Below, one piece after another: positions 1 to 8,372 of a DNA stretch of 57,504 nucleotides. A program made the position numbers and the translations under genes. Position 1 is the first letter of the stretch; every line of letters starts with the position of its first letter. The notes under the pieces were generated by a model, which worked only from the letters and a program-made list of their open reading frames with translations, ran no database searches and had not been told where the DNA came from. The stretch is taken from assembly GCF_000378065.1 (NCBI RefSeq), contig NZ_KB899162.1, positions 1 through 57,504 of the forward strand. Direction: 5' to 3'. This DNA is from Porphyromonas gulae DSM 15663 (GTDB lineage: Bacteria > Bacteroidota > Bacteroidia > Bacteroidales > Porphyromonadaceae).

Positions 1-4
1 AAAT

Positions 5-40
5 CCCCGACCCTGTGGGAAATAACCCACAAGGTCGGGG
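5..40. terminator. Strong GC-rich hairpin at window edge
   Basis: CCCCGACC and GGTCGGGG arms with a TGTGGG/CCCACA inner stem close on a six-base loop. Only the minus-strand side is followed by a short T run (ATTT), so it is a poor match to an intrinsic terminator on either strand. It may end a gene lying left of the window. Confidence 0.5.
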
Positions 41-41
41 T

Positions 42-290
42 AAGGGGGAAGAAGAATACCACCGCTGAGAAACACTGCCTCAATAGGCAAAAATGACTTG
101 AAAGAACATAGTCATATAATCCTTGCATTGTGCAATGGACTCAATTACCCTTCCGGAGCTCATGCATGTAGCTCCACAAGGGTGATTTACAAGCCCTTTT
201 ACGCCTGCTTCCATCCAAATTCTTCCCTCCTTTTATGCGAAGAATACCTCTTTCATCCATCTCATTATTTTTCAAAGGCCTTATAAAAAC
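42..290. other. Gene-free stretch with a nested hairpin
   Basis: No credible coding region is seen; the short open frame at 98-286 has no recognisable features. Two local structures stand out: a CATTG/CAATG mini-hairpin near 125-136, and a longer hairpin at 147-183 built from ACCCTT and GGAGCT arms pairing with AGCTCC and AAGGGT around a nine-base loop. These could belong to a small RNA or to a repeat remnant. Nothing here identifies a function. Confidence 0.4.
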
Positions 291-291
291 A

Positions 292-325
292 AATCCATCA
301 GCAAAGCCGACCTTGCTGATGGATT
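292..325 (-). terminator. Intrinsic terminator of gcvT
   Basis: The 13-bp inverted repeat AATCCATCAGCAA / TTGCTGATGGATT has an 8-base loop. On the minus strand it is followed by TTGTTTTTAT. It lies 65 bases past the gcvT stop codon and is the clear end of that transcript. Confidence 0.85.
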
Positions 326-390
326 AGAAAAAAACTATTGTTGCCCTAAGAGAACCTGTAATGCTTTTACAGGACGTGACAATGCCCCGA

Positions 391-1479
391 TTATTTGCGG
401 AACGGGGGTTTCACGATCTCGGCCTTGAGCTGACGACCACGTACTACAATGCCAAGCTCTGTGCCGACTTTGCTGAACTCCGTAGCCACATAGCCCATAC
501 CGATACCTTTCTTGAGGTAAGGAGACATCGTTCCGGAGGTAACCTCTCCGATGATCTGTCCTTCGGCATTGGCAATTTCGTAGTGCTGGCGGGGAATACC
601 CTTGTCTTTGAGTTCGAAGGCAACGAGCTTACGCTTCAGGCCTCCTGCTTTTTGCTCTTCCATGATCTTACGGCTCGGCATATCCATTTTGTCGTCGGTG
701 AACTTCGTGATCCAGCCCAGCCCGGCCTCTATGGGAGAGGTGGTGTCGCATATATCATTGCCATAGAGACAGAAGCCCATCTCCAGACGAAGCGTATCGC
801 GAGCACCGAGTCCGGCCGGTTTGATGCCTTCGGGCTTGCCGGCTTCAAAGAGGGCATCCCATATCTTTTGTGCGTATCGGGGATAGAAATAGAGTTCGAA
901 ACCGCCTGCTCCGGTATAGCCCGTAGCCGAGATAATCACATCGGGACATCCGGCGAATGTGCCTACTTTGAACGTATAGTAGGTGATTTCGCTCAGGTCG
1001 ATGTCCGTGAGACGTTGCATTACTTCCGTTGCTTTCGGACCTTGTACCGCAAGTTGGGCGATGTTGTCCGATGCATTTTCCAGTATGGCTCCCATCGTAT
1101 TCTGCTGCTGGCACCAAGCCCAGTCCTTGGCAATGTTGGCAGCGTTGGGTACCATCATATATTTTTCCTCTTCGTAGCGATACAGGAGGAAGTCGTCTAC
1201 TATACCACCATCGTTATTGGGGAAGCAGCAATATTGAACTTGGCCGACTGCCAGTTTGGAGGCATCGTTGCTGGATACTTTCTGTAAGAAGCGGAGGGCA
1301 TTCGGGCCTTTTACCCAAAATTCGCCCATGTGCGATACGTCGAATACGCCTACATTATTGACTACATTCATGTGCTCATCTATGATGCCGCTGTATTCGA
1401 TAGGCATATTGTAGCCCGCAAACTCGTGCATCTTTGCTCCTAATGCAATGTGCACATCGGTAAAGGGAGTTGTCTTCAT
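391..1479 (-). CDS. gcvT: Aminomethyltransferase (glycine cleavage T protein)
   Basis: At 362 aa this is normal GcvT length. The T-protein takes the methylamine-loaded lipoyl arm of the H protein and passes the methylene carbon to tetrahydrofolate, releasing ammonia, in the cytosol. Family signatures include [14 protein letters not shown] near the N-terminus, the [10 protein letters not shown] block and the [11 protein letters not shown] block around residue 225, followed by the C-terminal barrel ([10 protein letters not shown]). It starts at ATG 1479. The other glycine-cleavage genes (gcvH, gcvP) are not adjacent. It has its own TAnnTTTG promoter at 1536-1543 and its own terminator, so it is not part of the rhamnose operon upstream. 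Confidence 0.95.
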   Translation of the reverse strand: MKTTPFTDVHIALGAKMHEFAGYNMPIEYSGIIDEHMNVVNNVGVFDVSHMGEFWVKGPNALRFLQKVSSNDASKLAVGQVQYCCFPNNDGGIVDDFLLYRYEEEKYMMVPNAANIAKDWAWCQQQNTMGAILENASDNIAQLAVQGPKATEVMQRLTDIDLSEITYYTFKVGTFAGCPDVIISATGYTGAGGFELYFYPRYAQKIWDALFEAGKPEGIKPAGLGARDTLRLEMGFCLYGNDICDTTSPIEAGLGWITKFTDDKMDMPSRKIMEEQKAGGLKRKLVAFELKDKGIPRQHYEIANAEGQIIGEVTSGTMSPYLKKGIGMGYVATEFSKVGTELGIVVRGRQLKAEIVKPPFRK

Positions 1480-1535
1480 TTTTTTGATTCCTTGTTAATT
1501 GTGATTTGTTTAGTTGATTGGTTCGGAAACGATGA

Positions 1536-1543
1536 CAAATTTA
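1536..1543 (-). promoter_or_regulatory. -7 promoter box of gcvT
   Basis: The minus strand reads TAAATTTG, a perfect match to the Bacteroidota -7 consensus TAnnTTTG. It lies about 57 bases upstream of the gcvT start and just past the rfbB stop. No clear -33 TTTG was seen at the expected distance. Confidence 0.6.
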
Positions 1544-1554
1544 GCCAAAAAGCA

Positions 1555-2619
1555 CTATCGTTCGGAGTACATCTCGTCGTAGTATCGGAGGTAGTCGCCA
1601 CTGGTAACCCGATCCAGCCAGTCTTGATTGTGAAGATACCAGCGGACGGTTTTCTCGATGCCTTCTTCGAATTGGAGAGAGGGTTCCCAGCCCAGTTCGT
1701 TTTTCAGCTTAGTCGAGTCGATGGCATAGCGCAGATCGTGTCCGGCCCTGTCCGTTACGTAGGTGATCAGCTTCTCCGAAGAGCCTTCCTCTCTGCCCAA
1801 AAGACGATCCACCACGCGGATCATGACCTTGATAAGATCGATGTTCTTCCATTCGTTGAAGCCACCGATATTGTAGGTGTCGCCATTCTTGCCCCGATGG
1901 AATATCAGATCGATGGCACGAGCATGGTCTTCGACATAGAGCCAGTCGCGGACGTTCTCCCCTTTGCCATAGACGGGTAGAGGCTTGTTGTGCCGGATAT
2001 TGTTAATGAAGAGGGGAATGAGTTTCTCCGGAAATTGATAGGGCCCATAGTTGTTCGAGCAGTTGGAGATCACTATCGGCAGACCGAAAGTGTCGTGATA
2101 AGCCCGGACAAAATGGTCGCCGGAAGCCTTGCTGGCCGAATAGGGAGAGTGTGGGTCGTATTTGGTTTCTTCCGTAAATAGCGTACCGTCGAAAGCCAAT
2201 GCCCCGTATACCTCATCGGTCGATATGTGATAGAAACGCTTGCCTTCGTATTCCCCATGCCAAGCCTCTTTAGCTGCTTGCAGGAGCGTCAGTGTCCCCA
2301 TTACGTTGGTACGGGCAAAAGCTAAAGGATCCTTTATAGACCGATCCACATGACTTTCGGCCGCCAGATGAATGACTCCGTCAATGGCATAATAAGCAAA
2401 GATTTTCTTCAGCGTATTGGCATCACAAACATCCGCTTTGACGAAGCGATAGTTCTTCTCGGACTCTACATCCTTGAGATTGGCCAGATTGCCGGCATAT
2501 GTCAGCGTATCGAGATTGATGATCTCATAATCAGGATAAGCATTGACCATGAGTCGTACCACATGCGATCCGATAAAACCGGCACCGCCGGTGATGAGAA
2601 TATGACGTCGGAAGTTCAT
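1555..2619 (-). CDS. rfbB: dTDP-glucose 4,6-dehydratase
   Basis: 354 aa, an extended short-chain dehydrogenase. It converts dTDP-glucose to dTDP-4-keto-6-deoxyglucose, the second step of dTDP-L-rhamnose synthesis. Visible features are the NAD-binding GGAGFIGSHV at residues 11-20, the DTLTYAGNL block typical of RmlB, the catalytic YSASK (Tyr and Lys) near residue 160 preceded by STDEVYG, and the NCSNNYGPYQFPEKLIP substrate region. It is the last gene of rfbA-C-D-B, with 6 bases between the rfbD stop and its start. Confidence 0.95.
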   Translation of the reverse strand: MNFRRHILITGGAGFIGSHVVRLMVNAYPDYEIINLDTLTYAGNLANLKDVESEKNYRFVKADVCDANTLKKIFAYYAIDGVIHLAAESHVDRSIKDPLAFARTNVMGTLTLLQAAKEAWHGEYEGKRFYHISTDEVYGALAFDGTLFTEETKYDPHSPYSASKASGDHFVRAYHDTFGLPIVISNCSNNYGPYQFPEKLIPLFINNIRHNKPLPVYGKGENVRDWLYVEDHARAIDLIFHRGKNGDTYNIGGFNEWKNIDLIKVMIRVVDRLLGREEGSSEKLITYVTDRAGHDLRYAIDSTKLKNELGWEPSLQFEEGIEKTVRWYLHNQDWLDRVTSGDYLRYYDEMYSER

Positions 2620-2625
2620 CGTTCT

Positions 2626-3483
2626 TCAATGTTTTAGCAGATTCAGACACGCAGCCAAAGAATCCTGCCAGTGAGGAATGCTGATGTCGAAAGTGTTTTT
2701 AATAAGTGTCTTATCCAAGACGGAATAATGCGGCCTTCTTACTCTCGTCGGATATTCATCGCTATGGCAGGGGCTGATCCGGCATGCTGTATGACCACTA
2801 ATTCGGGCGATGGCCACTGCAAGGTCGAACCACGAACATACGCCTTCGTTGCTAAAGTGATATAGCCCCGTCTTAACGGGCAGTTGTCCTATAGCCAGAC
2901 GGTGTATGAAAGCAGCCAAGTCCGCAGCATAGGTAGGAGTACCAACCTGATCGAAGACTACATTTAATGTATCGCGTTCTGCTGTCAGCCGAAGCATCGT
3001 TTTCACGAAATTATTGCCGTACGATGAGTACAGCCACGATGTGCGCAGTATCATGTATCGGCAGTCGGCTGCCAACACAGCCTGTTCTCCTTTTAGCTTG
3101 GTACGACCATACGCACCGAGAGGAGCCGTCGGAATGTCTTCCCTATAGGGGATATTCGCCATACCATCAAATACATAATCCGTAGAAATATGTATCAGCA
3201 GGGCATCATACTTCGCAGCAGCAGCTGCCAGATGAGCCACGGCTTGGTGATTGACTTTCTCGGCAGAGACTTCATTGTCTTCGGCTTTGTCCACAGCTGT
3301 ATATGCGGCACAGTTGATAATGATCCCGATGCTATATTCCTCCATAAAGCGTAAGACAGCATCTCTATCTCTAATATCCAGTTCCGCTAAATCGGTGAAA
3401 ACAAAACGGCTGTCAGCCGAAGCCAACAACCGAAGTTCACTACCCAACTGACCATCGGCTCCGGTTACCAGTATTCGGTTCAT
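2626..3483 (-). CDS. rfbD: dTDP-4-dehydrorhamnose reductase
   Basis: 285 aa from the chosen start. It reduces dTDP-4-keto-L-rhamnose with NAD(P)H in the last step of dTDP-L-rhamnose synthesis. The protein opens MNRILVTGADGQLGSEL, the nucleotide-binding loop, and has the catalytic YGRTK around residue 128 and the HISTDYVFDG block. The frame is open for 22 further codons upstream, but that extension lies inside rfbC and is not conserved-looking. The ATG at 3483 overlaps the rfbC stop as ATGA, a translational-coupling arrangement, so I take it as the start. Confidence 0.93.
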   Translation of the reverse strand: MNRILVTGADGQLGSELRLLASADSRFVFTDLAELDIRDRDAVLRFMEEYSIGIIINCAAYTAVDKAEDNEVSAEKVNHQAVAHLAAAAAKYDALLIHISTDYVFDGMANIPYREDIPTAPLGAYGRTKLKGEQAVLAADCRYMILRTSWLYSSYGNNFVKTMLRLTAERDTLNVVFDQVGTPTYAADLAAFIHRLAIGQLPVKTGLYHFSNEGVCSWFDLAVAIARISGHTACRISPCHSDEYPTRVRRPHYSVLDKTLIKNTFDISIPHWQDSLAACLNLLKH

Positions 3484-4070
3484 TCGTATAAGTCTTGATT
3501 GTAGGGGAAGAGATTCCGGAAATCCTCGCTCGATGTCAGTTCTGCCCACGAGGGATTAGCCTGATCTTTGGCAGAGAGGACAATGTCCTCTGCAGGGATT
3601 CTCCAGTCAATGCCTAAGCAGGGATCGTTCCAAGCAATGGCTCCTTCGCTTTGCGGAGCATAGTAGTTGTCGCATTTGTACTGGAATACGACCTCGTCGC
3701 TTAGCACGACAAAGCCGTGAGCAAATCCGCGTGGGATAAAGAGCTGCCTGAAGTTTGTATCGGAAAGCTCCACGGCTACATATTTGCCGAAAGTAGGCGA
3801 TCCGAAGCGAATATCCACGGCATAGTCAATCACACACCCACGTACTACTCGCACCAGCTTGCTCTGAGCATGAGGAGGTTTCTGGAAGTGAAGCCCTCTC
3901 AGTACTCCATAGCGGGATGCCGATTCGTTGTCTTGTACAAAATTAATGGGACGAATACCCGTTTCTATCTCTTGCCGACTGAATGATTCGAAGAAATAGC
4001 CTCGATCGTCACGGAACAATCGGGGCTCAAGGATAACAACTTCGGGTATTTCGGTGGGGGTGAAGTTCAT
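3480..4070 (-). CDS. rfbC: dTDP-4-dehydrorhamnose 3,5-epimerase
   Basis: 196 aa, a single cupin-fold epimerase of typical length. It inverts C3 and C5 of dTDP-4-keto-6-deoxyglucose to give the L-rhamno form. The signature runs FxExFSRQEI, then QDNESASRYGVLRGLHFQ with the catalytic His, then KLVRVVRGCVIDYAVDIR, and FIPRGFAHGFVVLSDEV further on. It starts 14 bases after the rfbA stop, and its stop overlaps the rfbD start by four bases. Confidence 0.95.
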   Translation of the reverse strand: MNFTPTEIPEVVILEPRLFRDDRGYFFESFSRQEIETGIRPINFVQDNESASRYGVLRGLHFQKPPHAQSKLVRVVRGCVIDYAVDIRFGSPTFGKYVAVELSDTNFRQLFIPRGFAHGFVVLSDEVVFQYKCDNYYAPQSEGAIAWNDPCLGIDWRIPAEDIVLSAKDQANPSWAELTSSEDFRNLFPYNQDLYE

Positions 4071-4084
4071 GGATGGGGAACTCT

Positions 4085-4954
4085 CTATTTGATCAGTCCA
4101 AGCAGATACTTTCCGTATTGATTCTGTTTCATCGGTTCAGCCACACGAGCCAGATCTTCTTTGGTGAGCCAGCCATTATTGTAAGCAATCTCCTCCAAAC
4201 AGGCGATCTTCAAGCCTTGGCGTTTCTCTATGACAGAGACAAATGCGGAAGCATCTGTCAGTGATTCGTGCGTGCCTGTATCCAGCCAGGCAAAACCACG
4301 CCCCAGCTGTTGGAGGCGGAGCTGATTGCGAAGCATGAACTCCTGATTGACTGAGGTTATTTCCAGTTCGCCCCGTGCTGATGGTTTGACATCTGCTGCT
4401 ACATCCAGTACATCATTGGGATAGAAGTAAAGTCCCACCACTGCGTAGTTGCTTTTCGGCTTTTTCGGTTTTTCCTCCAGACTGATGACCTTGCCGGTAG
4501 CGTCCACTTCTGCTACACCATATCGCTCAGGATCATTCACATAATAGCCGAAAATGGTGGCCATGCCCTTTTCTGCATCGGCAACTGCCGACCGAAGCAT
4601 CTGGCTGAAGCCATGCCCGTAGAATATATTATCTCCTAAGACGAGACAGGCACAATCGTCTCCTACAAACTTGCGTCCGATGATGAAAGCCTGTGCCAAT
4701 CCATCGGGGGAGGGTTGCACTGCATACTCCAAGCGAACACCGAGATCACTGCCATCACCCAAAAGCCGTTGGAACATGGGCAGGTCCTGTGGTGTGGAAA
4801 TGATCAGGACATCCCGAATACCCGCAAGCATAAGCGTAGAAAGCGGGTAGTAAATCATCGGCTTGTCATAAACGGGCAGAAGCTGTTTGCTTACACCCCG
4901 AGTTATCGGATATAGACGAGTGCCGGATCCTCCGGCAAGGATTATTCCTTTCAT
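4085..4954 (-). CDS. rfbA: Glucose-1-phosphate thymidylyltransferase
   Basis: 289 aa, standard RmlA length. It joins glucose-1-phosphate and dTTP to give dTDP-glucose, the committed and usually feedback-inhibited step of dTDP-rhamnose synthesis. Key blocks are [16 protein letters not shown] (nucleotide binding) at the N-terminus, [17 protein letters not shown], the [11 protein letters not shown] metal/nucleotide block and the [19 protein letters not shown] block. It is first in the operon; a perfect palindrome covers the predicted transcription start just upstream. Confidence 0.96.
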   Translation of the reverse strand: MKGIILAGGSGTRLYPITRGVSKQLLPVYDKPMIYYPLSTLMLAGIRDVLIISTPQDLPMFQRLLGDGSDLGVRLEYAVQPSPDGLAQAFIIGRKFVGDDCACLVLGDNIFYGHGFSQMLRSAVADAEKGMATIFGYYVNDPERYGVAEVDATGKVISLEEKPKKPKSNYAVVGLYFYPNDVLDVAADVKPSARGELEITSVNQEFMLRNQLRLQQLGRGFAWLDTGTHESLTDASAFVSVIEKRQGLKIACLEEIAYNNGWLTKEDLARVAEPMKQNQYGKYLLGLIK

Positions 4955-4955
4955 A

Positions 4956-4969
4956 GCAAATCGATTTGC
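4956..4969. promoter_or_regulatory. Perfect 14-bp palindrome in rfbA leader
   Basis: GCAAATCGATTTGC is fully self-complementary. It ends two bases before the rfbA start codon and covers the predicted transcription start, which makes it a candidate operator for the rhamnose operon. Confidence 0.5.
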
Positions 4970-4973
4970 GGGA

Positions 4974-4981
4974 CAAAAATA
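4974..4981 (-). promoter_or_regulatory. -7 promoter box of rfbACDB
   Basis: The minus strand reads TATTTTTG, matching TAnnTTTG. Transcription would begin near 4967, about 13 bases before the rfbA ATG, giving a very short leader. Confidence 0.6.
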
Positions 4982-5069
4982 ACTTTATTACGATCAAATG
5001 GCAAATAGGATTGCAGCAATAGCCTGATCTATTTACATCGCTCTCTTCTTACTCTATGAATTTTATTCG

Positions 5070-7025
5070 TTATTTATCGGCAACAAGCCTGTTTGTATTC
5101 ATTCGGTGATTGAAAGACTGGATCACTGCTTCTATTCGGCGTGTCATACTGTCAGCCCGTGCAGTTTGCGTTTTGATCAGATTTGTGTGAAGTTCTTTAT
5201 CATTAAGATAGTCGTACAAGGCAAGAGGACGATTGCCATCGTGCTGAAGGACGAAGCCATCCCCTAATAGTTGAAGCGTACCGTCATAATCGGTAATAGC
5301 AAAATGCGGGGCTTGTCGGCTAAACATGTTATTCCCGAAAGCCAGAACAGGAGTAGAATAACCCAAAAGGCTTAGCACTGTCGGAAGAATATCGGCTTGC
5401 TGTACGGTAGTAGTCCTGTCAAATCCTATCAAATCAGATCCCGGAGCATAGAATAAGATGGGTACGGCATAACGTCCGACAGCACTTCTGTATTCAGGAC
5501 GGAGATCTCCGGAAGCATGATCGGCTGTGATAACGAAGAGCGTATTTTCAAACCAGGGTTGCCGGCTTGCTTTCCGGAAAAACTCTCCCAAGGCATGATC
5601 CGTATATCCGATGCACTGTACCAGTGGTTCGCCCTCGTTGGGAAAACGGCCTTCGTAATGGCTTGGAATACGGAAAGGCTCATGGCTGGAAAGTGTGAAC
5701 AGCGTACCCACGAAAGGCTGCTGCATATGATTGAGTTGGTCCACGGCTTGCAACAAGAACGGCTCGTCCCAGATACCCCATACACCATCGAAATCTTCAT
5801 CATGGGCATACTCCGTCTTGCCGAAATAACGTTTGTAACCGGCTTGTTTGACAAAAGCATCGAAGCCCATTGATCCGTTTGGTGCACCATGCAAGAAAAT
5901 GGATTGATAACCGATATGCCCAAGAGCCGTCCCCAATCCTTCAATCTCATTGCCCGAATAGTGAGACGTAATGAAGTGTGAGCGAAGAGAAGGCAACGAA
6001 CTCAATATGGATGGCATGGCATCGATACTCTTACGCCCGTTGGCAAAAGCTTGTTCGAACAGGTATCCCTTTTGTGAAATCGAGTCGAAGCAGGGTGTAT
6101 ATCCTTTGTAATCGGGAATGTCTTGATTCAGCCGTCCCACGTATTGGCGGGCAAAGCTTTCGATGATTATTACCATCACGTTGCGTCCACGCAACTGACC
6201 GAAACGAGCTGTCGTATCCATCGCCAAATGATGAATGGGGTTGAATACTTGCTCCAATTCCTTTTCGGAGGCATAAAAACGCTTTTCCTCCAACCCTTGT
6301 TTGCCAATGGTACGAATGATGCTGTAGGGTGTATTCAGTACCAAAGCCCTGTGTTCCACCTTGTCCACCGACAGATTGGCATAGCTCATTGTCATAGGAC
6401 GCCACGACTTCGCAAAGCTGCCTCCACGTATGCCCCATACGATAAATGCGATAGCAGCAACGAGAGCCACTGCGTGGGCCGTATAATAATGCAGGCCGCC
6501 TTTTTCTTCGGCATAGGTGCGTACCGGTTTGACCCGATGATACAACCATACCATAGCAGTAACGAGGACTATGGCCAGCAGGCTCATATACCAGTAATTC
6601 AGAAGAAGATGCCATATCAGCCCTCCGCCCTCATGGCTGAATTCGGAGAAAACCGTCGAGGACGTTCGCTTCAAAGTGTATGGATAGTAAATACAATCGG
6701 CCAGACCTGCCGCCAGTCCCAAAGCATTTGGCACGAAAAAGGCCCAGTCAGTCAGGATTCGATAGGAGCGTTTGGTACGAAATCGGAATGGTAGAAAGCT
6801 CAACAGGATGAAAAGGGCATTCAAATACAAAACGGAAGCCGTGTCGAACCTAAGTCCCCCCATCCATGCACGCCATACCTGCTCGGCAGTCATGTCGGCA
6901 AAAAAGCGATAGTTGAAGAAGTAGAACAGTCCACGGGCAATACCGAAAAAGAAATAAGCCAATGCCATACGATAGGCAAAAGCCCACCAGCTGTTCGTTC
7001 GTATCGTCCGCTTACAAATATTCAT
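5070..7025 (-). CDS. LtaS-like membrane sulfatase/phosphotransferase-family protein
   Basis: 651 aa. About five membrane segments fill residues 15-210 (for example YYFFNYR and MSLLAIVLVTAMVWLYH), followed by an extracytoplasmic alkaline-phosphatase-superfamily domain. The layout is that of lipoteichoic acid synthase and related phosphoglycerol or phosphoethanolamine transferases. Catalytic-type residues are visible: IIESFA (metal Glu), NGRKSIDAMPS (nucleophile region, Ser in place of Thr), LSSHEPF and ITADHASGD (metal Asp-His). It follows waaA on the same strand with an 82-base gap, which fits modification of lipid A, core or another envelope glycan. Calling it simply a sulfatase is the alternative; the substrate is unknown. 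Confidence 0.75.
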   Translation of the reverse strand: MNICKRTIRTNSWWAFAYRMALAYFFFGIARGLFYFFNYRFFADMTAEQVWRAWMGGLRFDTASVLYLNALFILLSFLPFRFRTKRSYRILTDWAFFVPNALGLAAGLADCIYYPYTLKRTSSTVFSEFSHEGGGLIWHLLLNYWYMSLLAIVLVTAMVWLYHRVKPVRTYAEEKGGLHYYTAHAVALVAAIAFIVWGIRGGSFAKSWRPMTMSYANLSVDKVEHRALVLNTPYSIIRTIGKQGLEEKRFYASEKELEQVFNPIHHLAMDTTARFGQLRGRNVMVIIIESFARQYVGRLNQDIPDYKGYTPCFDSISQKGYLFEQAFANGRKSIDAMPSILSSLPSLRSHFITSHYSGNEIEGLGTALGHIGYQSIFLHGAPNGSMGFDAFVKQAGYKRYFGKTEYAHDEDFDGVWGIWDEPFLLQAVDQLNHMQQPFVGTLFTLSSHEPFRIPSHYEGRFPNEGEPLVQCIGYTDHALGEFFRKASRQPWFENTLFVITADHASGDLRPEYRSAVGRYAVPILFYAPGSDLIGFDRTTTVQQADILPTVLSLLGYSTPVLAFGNNMFSRQAPHFAITDYDGTLQLLGDGFVLQHDGNRPLALYDYLNDKELHTNLIKTQTARADSMTRRIEAVIQSFNHRMNTNRLVADK

Positions 7026-7107
7026 ATCTCTTTGTGTGTGTTCTATTCGGGTGGAGGCAGGAGGCGAGGGTAACGAATGATTTCGGTCACATATCCCTCG
7101 ATTGAGT

Positions 7108-8346
7108 CTATTTCATGATTCGGTGCACGATGTATTCCGTTGCACCGGCATTGGATCTGATATAGTCTGCTGCTGCGTGGGATGCGGCATCCCTATAGGT
7201 CTTGTCCGTTTGCAGTCGCTCGATCAGGGAGCCAAACTCCTCTGCCGATGATATGGAGAAGCCTCCGCCGACATCTATCAACTCACGGGCTTCCTTGAAC
7301 TTCTCGTATCGTGGCCCGAAAATAACCGGTATGCCATAGACTGCGGCCTCGGGTGTATTGTGAATGCCCTTGCCGAATCCTCCTCCGATAAAAGCTACCT
7401 GACCGTAGCGATAAATGGAGGATAGGAGACCGAAGCTGTCTACGATCAGACAATCCTGCCGGGCAATATCGCTTTCCGTAGCTTCCGAAAGTCGTATGAA
7501 AGGCCGTCGTATGTGCGATATGATCTGTAGCAAATGTTCCTTGTCGATTTCGTGCGGTGCCAGTATGAGCTTGATCTTGGGATTGCGATTGAAGTAGCGT
7601 ACGAGTATCTCTTCGTCGGGAGGCCAACTGCTACCGCCCACAATGACCAAACCGCCTTCCGGTACGGAAGCAGCAAAACGCTCTATCAGCGGAAGCGATT
7701 TGCGAGCTTCATATACGGAGATCACCCTGTCGAAGCGCGTATCTCCCGCTACGGATACATGGTCTATCCCATGCTTTTCAAGTAGCAGGCGCGAAGCCTC
7801 GTCCTGAACAAAAATGTGCGTAAAGCAGTGTAACAAACGCTTGTATGCTCCTCCATACCAGCGGAAAAACAGCTGTGACGGTCGGAAGATGGATGAAACC
7901 AGATAGGTAGGTATCTGCCTGCGCTCCAATTCTGTCAGGAAGCAAGGCCAGAAGTCGTATTTGATGAAAATAGCCATCTCAGGCTTGACCAAATCCAGAA
8001 ACTTACGCACGCGAGCCAAACGATCCGCCGGCAGATACACGATCACATCGGCACCTTCGTAATTCTTACGCACCTCGTATCCCGAAGGGCTGAAGAAGGT
8101 AAGCACGATCCTATAGTCCGGATATTCGCTTCGGATGCGTTCTATCATCGGTCTCCCCTGCTCGAACTCCCCCAAAGAAGCTGCATGGAACCATATATAA
8201 CGCCCACCCGGTACTATGCCCTCACGTAGCCGACGCCACACCTTCCACCGCCCACGAACCATCATACGAGCTTTGGGATTGAACGGAACGGCAAGTTTGA
8301 TCAGCGAGGAATAGACCAATCCGATCAGGCTGAAAAGGAATCGCAT
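7108..8346 (-). CDS. waaA: 3-deoxy-D-manno-octulosonic acid (Kdo) transferase
   Basis: 412 aa, usual WaaA/KdtA length. It transfers Kdo from CMP-Kdo to the lipid A precursor at the inner face of the cytoplasmic membrane. The N-terminus has the membrane-associating segment SLIGLVYSSLIKLAVPF, then WFHAASLGEFEQGRP with the catalytic Glu. The C-terminal GT-B half holds FIGGGFGKGIHNTPEAAVYGIP and FGPRYEKFKEA, which bind the nucleotide sugar. It starts 26 bases after the gltX stop, so both are likely cotranscribed. Confidence 0.93.
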   Translation of the reverse strand: MRFLFSLIGLVYSSLIKLAVPFNPKARMMVRGRWKVWRRLREGIVPGGRYIWFHAASLGEFEQGRPMIERIRSEYPDYRIVLTFFSPSGYEVRKNYEGADVIVYLPADRLARVRKFLDLVKPEMAIFIKYDFWPCFLTELERRQIPTYLVSSIFRPSQLFFRWYGGAYKRLLHCFTHIFVQDEASRLLLEKHGIDHVSVAGDTRFDRVISVYEARKSLPLIERFAASVPEGGLVIVGGSSWPPDEEILVRYFNRNPKIKLILAPHEIDKEHLLQIISHIRRPFIRLSEATESDIARQDCLIVDSFGLLSSIYRYGQVAFIGGGFGKGIHNTPEAAVYGIPVIFGPRYEKFKEARELIDVGGGFSISSAEEFGSLIERLQTDKTYRDAASHAAADYIRSNAGATEYIVHRIMK

Positions 8347-8372
8347 ATATCTCGAAAAAAGAATTATTGCTC

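Noticed and set aside
361-1287. 308-residue open frame on the plus strand opposite gcvT
   Set aside because: It is the antisense shadow of a clear gcvT gene; its translation has no family resemblance.
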